A stretch of DNA of 64,000 nucleotides, taken from Hirundichthys speculiger. Its lineage: Eukaryota > Chordata > Actinopteri > Beloniformes > Exocoetidae. A program made the position numbers and the translations under genes. Numbering within the stretch: the first letter of the stretch is position 1; each line of letters starts with the position of its first letter. Where the stretch lies: the NCBI GenBank assembly GCA_018398805.1, contig JAGFBZ010001254.1:806001-870000 (forward strand). The letters are read 5' to 3'. Below the pieces are notes generated by a model. That model did not search any database. It was not told the DNA's origin and was given only the letters and a program-made list of their open reading frames with translations. Shown here in pieces: positions 45,802-58,660 of the stretch.

Positions 45802-46949
45802 CTGTGGAAAGAGAAAGAGAGAGGACGCAGTTAGGCAGGTCTGTGGGTTAACACGCACATACACACAGCGACACATGATCGGTCCCTCTCAGAGAAGCTC
45901 ACAGCAGGTGGAGGAGCCGATTTTAAATTCTGACATGAATTTACAGGAAGTTATCTCTTTGAGTCAAGAGATCAATGCAGTAAGTTCAAGGTGAAACTCT
46001 CTTCCAGGCCACACAGGACAGAGGCCACTTTTACAATCATCAAAGGGATTCTGATATAAATCAATGCGCAGGAGGTACTGAATGTAATGTCACTCCAAAG
46101 ACAACTTTAGCATTTATAAAAAATTAGGATCTTATTTAATCCAGAATTTGGAACTTGTGAAAATGATTATTTCCAGACACATGAAAGCATTTAACTTTCA
46201 TTACATTTTTGAAGAGGTGGCAGCACAAGCCATCTCCCATCAGAAGCTACAGTCTCAACTCATGACCCATTGCACTTTTACAACAGCAGAGGGCAGAAAA
46301 CACATCTACGAACTGTGCAATTGACATTATGATGTTTTCAAGCAATATCTACTCCTTACTCCTGTTTGTACAACCTCAGCTCCTCTCCTTGCTCCTAACC
46401 CTCCCCACTAGACACGCAAGCAGAGGATGCTGAAAAGATTTCTACATTGATTACCCCGATACAGCCTCACTATAAGAGGAAGCTCCGGAGGAATTGAGAT
46501 ATTCTTGCAAACATTTTGTTGGGTTCAATTTTATGGTCACAGGAAGAAGAATGGATTTGAGAAGATGAAGAGTCTTGACAAATGACATGAGCCTTAACTA
46601 AGTCCCAGGGCAGAAACATGCAGGCGATCATTCAAAGGGTGACACAAGGAAGGGGGAGTTCTTGGGGCGAAGAACGAGGTTTAAGGGATGGAAAAATTGC
46701 ATCATACACCATGTTATCACATTTTAAATTAAATCAGTGCAAAATTAGCTACTTAAGATCCCATTGTGTTCTACCTACAAATATGCTATTATGATGAACA
46801 ATCGCTGGAACTTTTAAGCGAGACCACTGTCAATGTTTAACAACATTTCAGACTGGACGGATTTTCAACTGTTTCTTTTTCTGACCCAACAGATAATCAG
46901 CTTTGCACTTTACGCTACACATCGCAGGCTAAATGAGGACCTACTTATT

Positions 46950-47240
46950 CTAAATCTACCCCTTGAAAAAGCAGACGCGCAGCTGAGTTTTCTCTTAATG
47001 GGAGAGGGTGTGGTGGTTTTCTGCGGCGGCCGGTGTTCCCAGGCAGCGAGCTCCAGTGACAGGCTCGAGGCTCGGCTGTGACGATTGCTGAGCTAATGTG
47101 GACTAATCTGATTTGAAGGTGACAGAGACATGAGAGTGGAATTAGTTCGAGGCCGCTGTCTGGTTAAGGCGCGCGTGTCATTGCGCTGTTGCGTTTGACT
47201 CGGTGTGACTGAGCGAGGTTGTGAGATTTATGACGACATT
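46950..47240. other. CpG-rich island-like stretch in the gramd1b intron, function unknown
   Basis: Amid AT-rich intron, this stretch has clustered CpG (tgcggcggccggtgttcc; ggctcgaggctcggctgtgacg; ggcgcgcgtgtcattgcg; actgagcgaggttg). No splice-compatible exon with family similarity is seen. It may be a conserved enhancer or an unrecognised promoter. Confidence 0.35.
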
Positions 47241-48559
47241 GTTTCTGAAAAGAAAGAGCATTGTTACTGCTGCTGATGGGCTGCTTTCAAAGCAAGAAAC
47301 AGAGAAAAAAAACACACACATATATATTTATATATATATATGATTAAGGTTAACCTGAGATGCTTTATCATTTAAAGTGAGTTCAATCTTGTGTATAAAT
47401 AACAAAAATTACATTTTGTTTAAATTTCTGCATATATGTAAGTTAAATAAAATACTGGTTGAAATATATGCATTATAATATTTTTGCTGAATAACCGGGC
47501 TTCACAAAGAGTTTGACTCTATTTCAATTAAGTCTCAGTAACATGATAATTTCAATAACATGGAAATTTGTCATAAAGGTGAAAAAAAGATAGAATTAAA
47601 GTTCTTTAGCATATTTGGTGAAAATGACTTCTAAGCTGTGAATAAAGAGAGATCATATATATATTTTTTTATTTTAAAGATAATATGACTTGTGCTACCA
47701 GACAGGCAAAGGGGCTCTGTGTTGGCCTGGAAAGGTTCAGGAGTGACGGTGACTTGGTCGGAGCAGCCGGCAGCGGCTAACTTCATCTCCGGCCGGTAGC
47801 TCCAGCAACTGGCTGCTCTGGCTGAGCCACCTTCACCCCCAGCTCGGTCACCCTTCCAGGCCAACCTGGAATAAGGTGGACATGTTCCAACCAGCTGCCA
47901 GGCTTTCTACTTCCACCCTTTTGTCCACTTTTGGACCAACCAGGGTTGGATTGAGTCAGTTCCTGCCAATATGGCACTGAACAGAGCTCTGAAATATGGG
48001 CTTCAGAAAACCTATGAGAGGTCACAGGGGGTTTGTCCAGTTCTTTTTACACAGTTTGTAGGAATCAGCCATTAGACAAACAGGATCTTGAACCAGGAGT
48101 CTCCATCTGTACTCTCCACTGCACCACTGCCCTCACCTACGACCACATGAGTGTGATGAACGAATAATATTAACTCACTTCATTACCAAGGAAGGAAAAG
48201 GCCACAAAAATGTGAGATTTTTAGATGTCAGAGAACCAGGTTTCTGTATTTTCTGTTAATTTTATCTTGCAGATACTGGAAAAATCAAATAGGGATATAC
48301 CTAAATTTTGATAAAACAACAAGACTGGGGAATCTGAACACTTTTGCGAAGTACTGTGTATATATAGCAGATGGAAAGAAACAACTGTCCTTTCAGGTTA
48401 ATTCAGGAACATGGGGAGCACTGGACATGACATGAGGGAGTAAAACTGTTAGATCCATTAGCGGAGCAGCTACACTTCAGAGGGAGAAGAGGGCTCAGGG
48501 ATTTAAGGAACTAGCAAGGGATTGCCACTAGGTCAGATGAAAAAAGAAGAGATGCTTAC

Positions 48560-48583
48560 TTTAATCAGGTTTAGTCTGTCATA
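48560..48583 (-). CDS. gramd1b: candidate 24-nt microexon of gramd1b (YDRLNLIK)
   Basis: The tract ttttttctctttaattttctttcag, with a gttaac branch-like site upstream, precedes eight open codons, YDRLNLIK, and donor AAA|gtaagcatc. It is exactly 24 nt and phase 0 at both ends. Pyrimidine tract, AG and donor are all close to consensus. It falls between the candidate at 50.04 kb and the established microexon at 45.78 kb. Confidence 0.5.
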
Positions 48584-50042
48584 CTGAAAGAAAATTAAAG
48601 AGAAAAAAGTTAACAAAAGCATAGAATAACATGGACACTGACAGAAATGGAAAAAGAGTGAGAAAATATCTAAGTAGTCTGTTGGACGATACAACTCTGG
48701 AGTATGTGACTGTCATTACAAAGCAATAATGTCAGGAGGCTGATTCTGAAAATGTCCCTACACAACTGAATTTGACCCTCTGACTAGCTGCTATGTTACA
48801 TGAGAAGCCAGATTGATTATTGCTGTACCATCATCACTGCTGCCATCACGAATCCATTCTTGCAGAGAGGCACAGTGCCAGTGGGTTTGCAGAGTGCACC
48901 CTTTTATTTGGATTGCATTAGGGTTGGGGTGATCAAGCTCACGTTGCTAGAATGACCTCATCCCTTGCATGGGGTCATGTGACCACTGTGGGTGCATAAA
49001 GGCTTATCTGGGGGCACTGCAGCGTGGTTTGGGGCAGTGCGGACTATGACACAGAAAATTGCATATGCATGAAAAAGACTGCGCAACTAGACAGCAGCTA
49101 ATAAACCATGAAGGCCCTCTTCCTTCCCATCTCCCAATTATTTAAGACCCTCTGTCTCTATCAGGTTTTGACACGTTACAGTCTACAAATCTAGGAAATA
49201 AAAGAAAGTGGGACGGACCCATGACAAGAGGCAAATTAGACGCATTTAACTTTCATTAAAGATAATGCGGTAAGACATGACACCAGTCTGTGGCACATTT
49301 GGAAGACGGAGTGGGATTTTAGGCTTGTGGTGCAGCAGAAAGAGAAAAGCAGTAGAAAGTCTGATCGAATAATAATTCAGTCCTGCACTTCTGGAGTGGG
49401 ATGTTGTCAGTATCTTTAAGGGTTTATCCTCCTACAGAACACAGCAAAGCTGATAAATAACTGTTTCAAGTCAGAGTAACAATCAGATAAGATCTTAAAG
49501 AGGCAAAGAACAAGAAGAAAAAGAACTCATATTTGTGGCATTTGTCACAGGAATTTGCATTGCAAACATTAACTTTCATTTTTGGACTATTTAACAAAAT
49601 CTGGAGCTCCTGGACAATCTCTCCCTTGTGAGTATTTAAATTAGCTTTATTTCTGTTTTTCTTACATTTGTAAAGCAAATGTCACCTTATCTGTGCCTTA
49701 TTTGATTTTCAGTCTTAATGCGGATTTTGGGAAATATTATCAGGGAATTTGTTAAATTAAGGTCACCATAACAGTTAAGAAGGGAAGCGACAGCAGGAAA
49801 AAAGGGGGGAGAGGAATATCTTTCTGATATGATGGCGGGTGCGGTCGGGATTTTGAACATTTGCCGTCTGCACAAGGGGAAAAGCTGGGTTCAGGGTGAA
49901 GGATTCAAAACAGGCCTCAAACATTTCCATAGAGTATCTCACAAGACAAGAGGTGTTGAAGAGGGGTGGGGGGTGTGTGCGTGCAGGGGCAGGGGAGGGT
50001 ACATAAATATTTTAAAGAACAGAAGAAAAGAGTAATGCTTAC

Positions 50043-50063
50043 TTTGGAAAGTCGCTTGTGAGA
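50043..50063 (-). CDS. gramd1b: candidate 21-nt microexon of gramd1b (SHKRLSK)
   Basis: Upstream on the minus strand is tttttctttgttcttctcctg followed by tttgcatgcaag, then seven open codons, SHKRLSK, and donor AAA|gtaagcatt. Two TGC triplets lie within 10 bases of the acceptor, a feature of neuronal microexons controlled by SRRM4. It is exactly 21 nt and phase 0. It would extend GGKNSK by a strongly basic heptapeptide. The acceptor (caag) is weaker than in the other candidates. Confidence 0.45.
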
Positions 50064-51829
50064 CTTGCATGCAAACAGGAGAAGAACAAAGAAAAATCAG
50101 ATAGAAAAATGAAAACAAAACGAACAGAACTGCAAGAAGGAACAGCTGAAAGAACCAACAGAAGAGCTGGAGAATCATCATCAGATGGAGCACACTGGCA
50201 TATGACACGTAGCAGCAGCGGAGCAACAGAGAGAGCAGACGTGCACGTTGTTTGGAGGAGACAAAAGCAATTTAAAAGACAAAAAGACAATAACGATGTG
50301 ATTTCAAACAGCAGAGATGGATGAAGGCTGGATGGAAGGCAAAGAAAGGGTAGGAGAGACATGACTGTCACTGTTTGGGAGCTAAATAGTAGCAACATAC
50401 ATGCAAAACAGGCCTAATGAAAAATAATAAGCTATCTGAAAAAGTACATAGACCAGTGAGTTTTCTTGTGAAGGGAAATGAGAGGAGGGACAAAAGACAG
50501 AGAGCCCTGAAACACTTGGGAGCTAAAATGTACTAATTAGATTTGACATTCACTGATTTTAAGTCATTGCTTGTTTAAATTCACGACAGAAAATTCAAAT
50601 AATTAATGACGTATCAAACTGATTCAGTGATACTCTCGTTAAAAAGGGTCAAATGTTTGGTCTGCATCATTGAAGCGCTACTAAAATTGAGTAAAGACCT
50701 GCCAACAGAATTTTAAAACTGAAAGGATACTGGTGAAGCTTTGTCTATGAGGAAGAAATGCGATTGGAAAAAATCTTGTAACTCTGTGACTGGAATCACT
50801 TAAATGTTTGATCAAAAAATATAATCAAAGAAAATCAACAGTGGAATTGTACTATGTTTCCATTTCTACATGCGCAATGAGGAGATAATTCAAGGAACTG
50901 AGACTAAACTACTGTCGTGTGTTCAGGGGGGGCAGAGCCTCACCTGTTCTTCTTGAAAAGAAAAAAAGCTAATTAAAATATAATCAATGTTGATATTTGT
51001 CAGCTGGTATTAATGTCTGTTTGAATCCAGTAATAAAATAATTATTTTCCAATTAAGAAAAGCAGAATTTCCGCATGTCCCATTCAAATGCAGGGATGAG
51101 ATGCTCCATGAGGCAGCTCTTTGCTGGCGCTCAGTGGATGCTGGAACCCCTCACTAACTGTGTTGGTGTGCGATGCTAATAGTGTGTCACTGACCCTCTG
51201 ACAAAAATATCAAAAATAAAATGTTTCAAACACTCTGATTATATGCTGTCTTTCCATAATCTGGATAATGTATGAATTGTATTTCTGTAAAGTGTTTAGG
51301 CTTGTTTTAAAACTAAGAAAGCAGTAAAAAAGTCACTCGGTGAGGCAAACAGTACCCCTGGCTCATGGCAGAGGGCGCTGGTGAGCCCACAGATTCTTGT
51401 ACTACCAACCACCTTCTTCGTTCTTGTTTATATTTCCTTTACAATCCGCCTGATCATAATGAAAGACTACATTTCCAAGCTGAGAAAATTCGCAAATCTG
51501 GACTTTTAATAAAAGCAAGAGGTAATAACTAAAGGAAGAGCATCGCCGGAGCTGAAAGGTTTGCTAAATGAATTTTAACGTAAAAATTACCTGTACGTCA
51601 CATGTTTGTGTAAAGAATGCTGACATGATAATATAAAACGTAACCCATCGTCTGTTTTCAGTCAAATGGTTGAAGAAGATACTCTTTGGGGTTCATTTGC
51701 ATCTGTAAACCTGACTACAAGAGTCGGTGCCTCACCAGCTGTCAACCTCACCGCACGTCACTGGAATATACAGTTATGTAGCCTTGTAAAACTACTTATC
51801 AGTTAATTAAATCCACTTCAGTCTGTAAG

Positions 51830-52300
51830 AGTGCATAAGGTTTGGACTCTGGAACAATGGACAAGGGTCATGTTGTCTGAGGAGTCCAATTTTACCCTGT
51901 TCTCTGTTGGGGGTATTAAGGTAAGAAAAGCACCAGCTGAAATGGTGTTCTCATCGTGCCCAGTGACCAGCCTGTGGTAACAGTATCATGACCTCAGGTG
52001 GCCTGAGTGGCACAGGTATAGGTGCTTTTTCTGTGCCCTAAAATTAGGTCAGCTGACAACCTGAATGTACCAAATGATTAGGTTTTTTTTTTTCATCAAT
52101 GCATGTTTTACCCTTGCCAAACGACACTGACATATTCCAGGATGACAGAGTCAGGATTCATCGGACTAAACCTCTGACAGAGTGACCACCACAGAGTCCA
52201 GACCTTAACTCTTTTGAGAATCTTTGGGATTTGGTGGAGAAAACTTTATGCAGTCTTCTGACATCATTACAAGATCCGGGAGGAAAAAATAATAATGCAT
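51830..52300 (+). mobile_element. Tc1/mariner-like transposase relic
   Basis: The plus strand carries EQWTRVMLSEESNFTLF (about 51855-51905), the Tc1 motif 'WxxVLWSDESxFxLF', and later QSPDLNSFENLWDLVEKTL (about 52200-52250), the 'QSPDLNPIExLW' motif. The catalytic Asp-equivalent position reads Glu and stops intervene, so it is dead. It lies in the gramd1b intron, antisense to the gene. Confidence 0.75.
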
Positions 52301-53716
52301 CTCTGAGAGGAAATAAATGTTGTGTTTTTTTAGGCAGAACAGATGAAGTAGCTTTTTGCTACTTTACGACTGATTTGATAGTGTGATCTAATGCACCTCT
52401 CCACTGCTTTACTGTACTTTCTATCATTCAATAGATAAGTTGAACAAGGGAAAAGCTATAATGCTGGCGTATTTATACAGCCATAGTTACAGAATGACTG
52501 AATAGCAAGGTTTAGAAATCATCAGGACTGCCTGAGAGTCAGGACAACATCTTCAGATGTTACAAAATATAGTAAATGCCTTTTAAGCACAAACAAGGAA
52601 ACTAGTTTCACAGTTGTTGTGTGGATTTCTTTCTACATTCAGGAATAATATTTGATTGATGCTCAGAAATGTTTAGGTTGTGTAACTAAACCTTTTCAAA
52701 CCCCCTCATATTCATTCTGCCTTTATTTCCCTGAGGGTGAAGATTATCGGCTTCTGGTGTAGCAGCACCTAGACTCATCAAACATTTTAGTCAGACAGGC
52801 CTTCAGGATTATGTTTTAGGTTGTTATAAGATGATTGTCTTCCTTATCTCCTTTTGTTGTTTTTTTTTTTAATGTTTTAAATTGCTTTTATTGACTACTT
52901 TATTTTATTGTCAGGCACTTTGTAACTGATGTCTATAAAAGGTGCTCAAAAAATTAAATGTTACTTCCCTACATACTTGATCTAGTTAGTTGTGGTTTCA
53001 AATTGCAATTCTGCAAGCCAACTGAAGAACTTTACTCAACATACTTATGACTTCATCATCAGCTACTGTACCTGAGCTGCATCTAACTGCACTTGACATG
53101 AATTTGTTTTCTGACGCTGCAGTCCTGTCAGTCTATCAGGAATGGAATGAAATGGGGACAAAAGATAAATTAGTTTTGCTGATGCTATATTTAATTTGTT
53201 AGTACTATTTGTCTTTGCTCCTTTGTATACTTCTGTAGTTTCAGTTAATGTCACTCAGAAAGTGTCTCATTTTTAAGAGTTTTGTCAAACACTTAATGAT
53301 GTCTTTGGAGCATATTAAAACTGATATTTGGTCTTATCCTCTCTCCCAGTGTTACTGCTGTTCACTTATCAATTTTTTGGTCCAACATCCTACTGTATCT
53401 TCCTCTGATTGGTCAAAAAGTCAAAAATCTTCCGAAAAGATAGTTTTTCCCACCAGATAGAAGCAGAATCATGGTTTGATTTGATCCACATCTTTTTGTT
53501 TATCAAAAATTATTTTTTTGTCTACTAAAGTACGGACATTGCTTCTGTAATTTTAGCTCAGTTCAAACTAAGAAGCTGTGAGAATCTTGACTGAGCGAAA
53601 ACGAGTGACGGAGCTTTCAGGCCTTTATTCCATACCTCTGAATCTGCCACCTTGTGTCCCATAATAACGTCTTTCATCGCAGCTATTCGGTTTATTCGAG
53701 CTGTATATGGAACGTT

Positions 53717-55200
53717 CAGTACTGTGAAAAAATATTTGCTTCCTTGCAGATTTCTTCTTTTTTTTTTGTCACAGTTAAATATTTCAGATCATCAAACAAA
53801 TTTGGATATCAAAAATAACATGAGTAAACTCAAACTGCAGTTTTTAAATGATGATTTTTCCTTTTTTTTTTATTAAGGTAAAAATAACAATCTAAACCAA
53901 CCCGGCCCAATGTGAAAAAGTAATTGCCCTCTTAACCTTATTACTGGTAGCGTCACGCTTGGTGGCAACAAGAGCAATCAAGCATGAGTCCTTTACATCA
54001 CTGTGGAAAAGTTTTGTCCCAGTCTTCTTTCCAGAGTTGTTTTAACTCAGCCACATTCAACCACAGGATTTTCCTGCATGAACGGCCCATTTAAGGTCTT
54101 GCCTCAGCATCTCACCTTGGATTAACGTTCATACTCTTGACTAGGCCACTGAAAAACCTTCATGTTGTTTTTCTGAGTCATTCATAGTTGGACTAGCTGG
54201 TGTGCTTAGTCCTGCTGCTTGAGCTTAAGGTCAAGAACTGATGGAACTGATAATCCTCCTTCAGGATTTTCTGGTAGAAAGCAGAATTCATGGTTCCAAT
54301 TACAGCAAGTCGTCCAGGTCCTGAAGCAGCAAAGCAGCCCCACACCATCACTACCACCACCATGTTTGACTGTTGCTGTGGTGTTCTATTTCTGAAATGC
54401 TGTGTTAGCTTTACACCAGATGTAACAGGATGCACATCTTCTAGAACGTTACCACTTTTTTCTTGTCTGTCCCCAAAACTGTTGGAGACCATCGAGATGT
54501 TTTTTGGCAAATGACAGGTGTTTGTGCTCTTTTTAGTCAACAGTAATTTTTACTTGGACCTCTCATATGGTTGCCATTTTTGTTCAGTCTCTTTCTTATT
54601 TTTCAATCATGAACACTGACTTCACAAATGAGGCAGGTGACACCTGCAGTGCTTTAGATGTTGTTTTGGGTTCTTTTGTGACCTCCTGGATGAGTCATTG
54701 CTTACGGCCCAGATTGGAGTAATTTTAGTAGGCCGGCCGCTCCTGGGAAGGTTCACCACAGTTCCATGCTTGTGTTTGTGGATAATGGTTTTCACTGTGG
54801 CTCACTGGACTCCTTAGCAATGGTTTTGTAACTCTTTCCAGACTGATAGATGTCAGTGACTCTGTTTCTAATCTATTTCTTCATATCGGGACAGGATGAG
54901 TTGCTTTCTACTTCATGTGATTTCTTGATTCTGCAGGTCAGGCAGTGATCAGGGCTGGGCATGGCAACTGATACTGAACTCAGCTGTTAAGAAGATGTGA
55001 TTAATCACAATTCCTTTATGACTGAACAAGGGGGGCAATTACTTTTTCACATAGGGCCAGGTTGGTTTGGATAGCTTTAATAAATTAAACCATCACTTAA
55101 AAACTGCTTTTTTGTATTGACTCGAGTTATCTTTGTCTGGTATTAAAATCTGTTTGATGATCTGGAGTATAAGGAGGCAAATACTTTTTCACTGCTGTGC
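53717..55200 (-). mobile_element. nearly full-length but decayed Tc1-like transposon
   Basis: The left end (CAGTACTGTGAAAAAATATT) and the right end (minus strand CAGCAGTGAAAAAGTATTTG) form imperfect inverted repeats followed by matching tttgcxtcc. In between, the minus strand encodes the Tc1 transposase landmarks MVWGCFAASGPGRLAV and GTMNSAFYQKILKE (about 54240-54370). Frames are broken before and after. Length and ends fit a single Tc1-family insertion about 200 bp from the N-terminal gramd1b exon, in the same orientation. Confidence 0.8.
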
Positions 55201-55409
55201 CGTGCAGTTGTTTCTCTCTCAAGAATTTTTCTTCACGGAGCTGACTGGATGAAAAGGGTACGCCTGAGCATTCAGCTAAGAGCTTAGGAAGGGTCATTGT
55301 AATATCATCGTGAACTTGACTGAAACTGCTGGCCCCTCCCTAATTTTACGGTGAAAAATGCATCAAACGGGTAAAAAAAAAAGATGTAGGCTATGTCCTG
55401 CTCACTCAC

Positions 55410-55620
55410 CTTGGAGTTCTTTCCGCCGCTTCGTGCTGACTGCACCGTGTACGTTCTCTGGACAACCTGCTCAGGTGTGGAGGGGGACTTGTCAGAGGAG
55501 TGGTCTGAACCCTTCTCCACCATGTTCTCACCCTCCTGGCTCTGTGGTGTGGGCGAGCGTGAGCGTTTGCGCAGGACTGGTGAGCAGGCAGGTGTGCTCT
55601 TGTTTGAATTACTGGCAGTG
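55410..55620 (-). CDS. gramd1b: gramd1b N-terminal exon (canonical form)
   Basis: 211 nt, acceptor ctctctttgtttttag, donor gtgagtgag. It encodes (C)TASNSNKSTPACSPVLRKRS, RSPTPQSQEGENMVEKGSD, HSSDKSPSTPEQVVQ, then SARSGGKNSK. This is the GRAMD1B N-terminus almost residue for residue (SNSNxSTPACSPxLRKRSRSPTPQ; MVEKGSDHSSDKSPSTPEQ). The first base completes a codon begun in an upstream exon (two bases needed), so the internal Met in ENMVEKG at 55523 is probably not the normal start. It ends in phase 0. The region is Ser/Pro/basic and probably disordered and phosphorylated. Confidence 0.94.
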
Positions 55621-55890
55621 CTAAAAACAAAGAGAGAGAGAGAGAAAGGAAACAGGATGATAAGAAAACATTTTCATATTTATGGAATGGAATTGAATGG
55701 ATTCGGGAAATAAGTAGCAATATTGAGTTGTAGCTAAGGTACAAAATAAATAACTGCTTTGCAAGATGGAGCCATTTATCTGCAGGTCAGTGTGTACTGC
55801 AGCACAGCACACACACTGTTTCCTCAGACTTACATCACTCAAGACTTAATAGGCTTGAAGCACCATGTGCTTACCTGGCTAAGAATCCCT

Positions 55891-55914
55891 AACAACAACA
55901 ACAACAACAACAAC
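55891..55914. repeat. (AAC)8 microsatellite
   Basis: A perfect trinucleotide run followed by ggcagcagcagc, about 270 bp upstream of the N-terminal gramd1b exon. Confidence 0.95.
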
Positions 55915-56396
55915 GGCAGCAGCAGCTCTGAGGTCAACAACTGTACCAAGATGTCATCACACATAAGATGTGAGAATTTTCTCACTAACATGGCACTTTA
56001 AAAGCATTAAGAAAATCTGGGTGCATATATATTTAGCCTACTGTTGGTGTGATTAACAGCGTACTGATCCTGAAACTTCAAAAATGTCTTGTTTTCATTT
56101 CATATCATATAAAAAACAAATTCTTTCTAGTATCTAGAGGATATTTAGTCTTAAAATGTTAACAGTTTCCCTTGTTTAAAATGAGTGGAAGCCATAAGAA
56201 GGGTTAAATGATCAAATGTTTCATATAATAGCACTGGATTTTGAAATCTTGAAACTGAGCGGCATCTTGACTTGTCTCTGGATTTACTCTAATACTTCCA
56301 CTAACTGCTCTCCATCCAGCTGGAAGGATTGTAGTCCTGTGACAAGCAGTCTAACTATACACTAAGTTCCCATCATGCGATAGAGGCGTGACTTTA

Positions 56397-56424
56397 ACAC
56401 ACACACACACGCACACACACACCC
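56397..56424. repeat. (AC)n microsatellite, interrupted
   Basis: An AC dinucleotide run with a single G interruption. Confidence 0.9.
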
Positions 56425-58626
56425 ACCAGTGGCTCTGCAATAAGCCTTCTTCTCCCAACGAACAGAAGCAAACAAAAGGCCCTGGAAGTGATCTGTGTCA
56501 CAGCACGGCTGCCAGGCCCTGTTACTTGACATGGCGTTATGCAAGCCATTACGTCACAGCCAGCCAATGGACGCTGTTAGTGGCCATAATTTACTGATCT
56601 ACTGTTACATTCAGGGCAGCCGTGCATCTCAGAACCCTGAATCATGAGAGCTTCTGTTCGACTGTCACGGTGTGCTGTGGTGATGGCAGGTGGGCTTTGA
56701 AAGCAAAGACATCACACTGAGCCTCCAAATCTGCAAAAAAGAGGGATCATGGTACCTCCAACACCAATTTATGATTAACAAACAGCGGATGAATTATTTT
56801 GGCCGCACATCGTGTACTTTGCATTGACTGCTGATTAGTACCTGCTGACATGGAGTAGAGCAAATGTGAAAGAAGGCTCACTGTTCAAAGAAGTTCAATG
56901 GCAGACATTAAACCAGATTTGTAATCTTTGCTTTCCTTCAGTGAGAATCAGTACTGTGTCATATCGTTCCTTTTTTGTGTGCCTTATTAATTACTGGATT
57001 AATGCTTGGTGTACATCATCTATGACACACTGACTGCTTGAGAGTTTGTTGAAATTCAGCAGGCAGGATAATCCGTCTGAGCTAGAAGGGTGGCTGTGAC
57101 TAAATAGATAGACAGATAGATGCACATAGAAGCCGCCAGACAAATGAATCTGACAAGGTTTCATTTTTAACAGAGGTGATAAGAAGTCCCGGACAGTGTT
57201 GTATCTTATCTCATCAGTTTTGCAGGTGAATGACCTCCTACGCAACATCCAGATAATTCACTGAAACACAGGCTGCTTGTTGTTTCGGATACCACCTGTA
57301 TTTATATAAGATGACGTGATTTCGTGATGATGTTGTGTTTCATAAATGCGTTAAATTTTTTAGAACGTGGTCTTTATTTTGGTAACCTGCTGCTGTAAAA
57401 GATAGGGGGAAGCCCTGCTGGGTAAATATACATGGTGTTTGGGGGAAGCACACGCTGAGCTTTTGGCAGGTGTTCACGGGTTACCACTGTTGCAGAAGCA
57501 GATTCTGAATTATGTAGGAAGTTAAAAATGAACATAAAGGAGAAATTATTATTTAAAAAAATATTATTATTATTATTATTTGAATTGTTTTTAGCCATGG
57601 AGACATTTCTGGTCAGGTGATTAAACCATGGGAGAGCACAATGTTCCATTTTTCAAACCAGGGAGGAACATGATCCTGCTCCATCTACATGGCTGATAAT
57701 GCACTCATGTGCTCAGGCCTGTCTGTCTAGACTTCTCCCAGTACAGAAAGATGATTCTCAATAAGGATCGCCGTGCAGGTGCACATCGGTAGCGGAAGAG
57801 TAGCTACATAAACCTTTGAAGAGTAGCTTCAGCAGTTCCGAGTATAAATTGGTAATAAATTTAGGGATTTTCAGAATTCATCTATAAAGTGTTGCTTTGT
57901 TTATTGTATCCAAAAGAATCCAACAACTAACAATCTGTGTAACACTGCCATGTGTGCATGACCTCGGTTTGCTTAGGTCTGTCCTGCTAACTGCGGTGCG
58001 CTCAAATTTTTATCTCATATTTTTACAACTCTATTAGAGCAACTAAAATGATGTCCACAGGCGGTGGATACCCTCATTAAACACCCTGCGTACAGAGGCG
58101 TTGATCGAGGCTCCACCTGGCACGGGAACCCCCACTTGTTTTTAAGCACAGTAGAAATTCACAGATCACCTCTCTTTTTCAGCAACATGGCGGCAAACAA
58201 TAGAGACACGGATCTGTCATCAGCATATGAATGACTAAACCTAATCAGCCGTTTGTCCAACAGTTTGCTCTTTGAACCAGCGCGGTAAGTGTGGACAGAG
58301 TGAACATGCTGCTGACGCTCGCCTGCAGAGGACTAGACAAAAGCAGCTATCACAAGTGCTTTGTTGCCAACTGCTTCCCTACAAAACACTGTGAAATACA
58401 GAACGAGAGTAACTGTCAAGGCAGTTTCTGTGGACTGTAATGTGCTCAGGCTTCATCTCTACAAAAGCAGACATTTCAAGACAGTAGCTGACTGTGATGG
58501 CGAACGTGAAACACAGGCGTCACAATAAAAGACCAGAGCTACTGAGCTGTTGAATTATAATGAACAAGTGACCTGAGAGAAGTGGCAAACAGTTTTAACA
58601 ATTAAAAATGCAAATCAATTCGAGCG

Positions 58627-58627
<1 letters not shown>

Positions 58628-58658
<31 letters not shown>
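58628..58658. repeat. (AC)n microsatellite
   Basis: An uninterrupted dinucleotide run. Confidence 0.95.

Positions 58659-58660
<2 letters not shown>

Noticed and set aside
47631..48025. Two overlapping minus-strand frames (77 and 80 codons)
   Set aside because: No domain, no splice fit to gramd1b; probably unclassified repeat-derived sequence.
50944..50951. A possible 8-nt gramd1b microexon (AAGAACAG) with a long pyrimidine tract and gtgagg donor
   Set aside because: Length is not a multiple of three, and alternative AGs make 5 or 0 nt, so inclusion would break the frame. Perhaps a decoy or recursive splice site.
54193..54540. 115-codon minus-strand frame with VWGCFAASGPGRL
   Set aside because: Not a host gene; part of a dead Tc1-like transposase.
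55860..55960. Strong donor CAG|gtaagcac on the minus strand near the AAC repeat
   Set aside because: The only open reading through it is a poly-Leu translation of the trinucleotide repeat; no credible exon.
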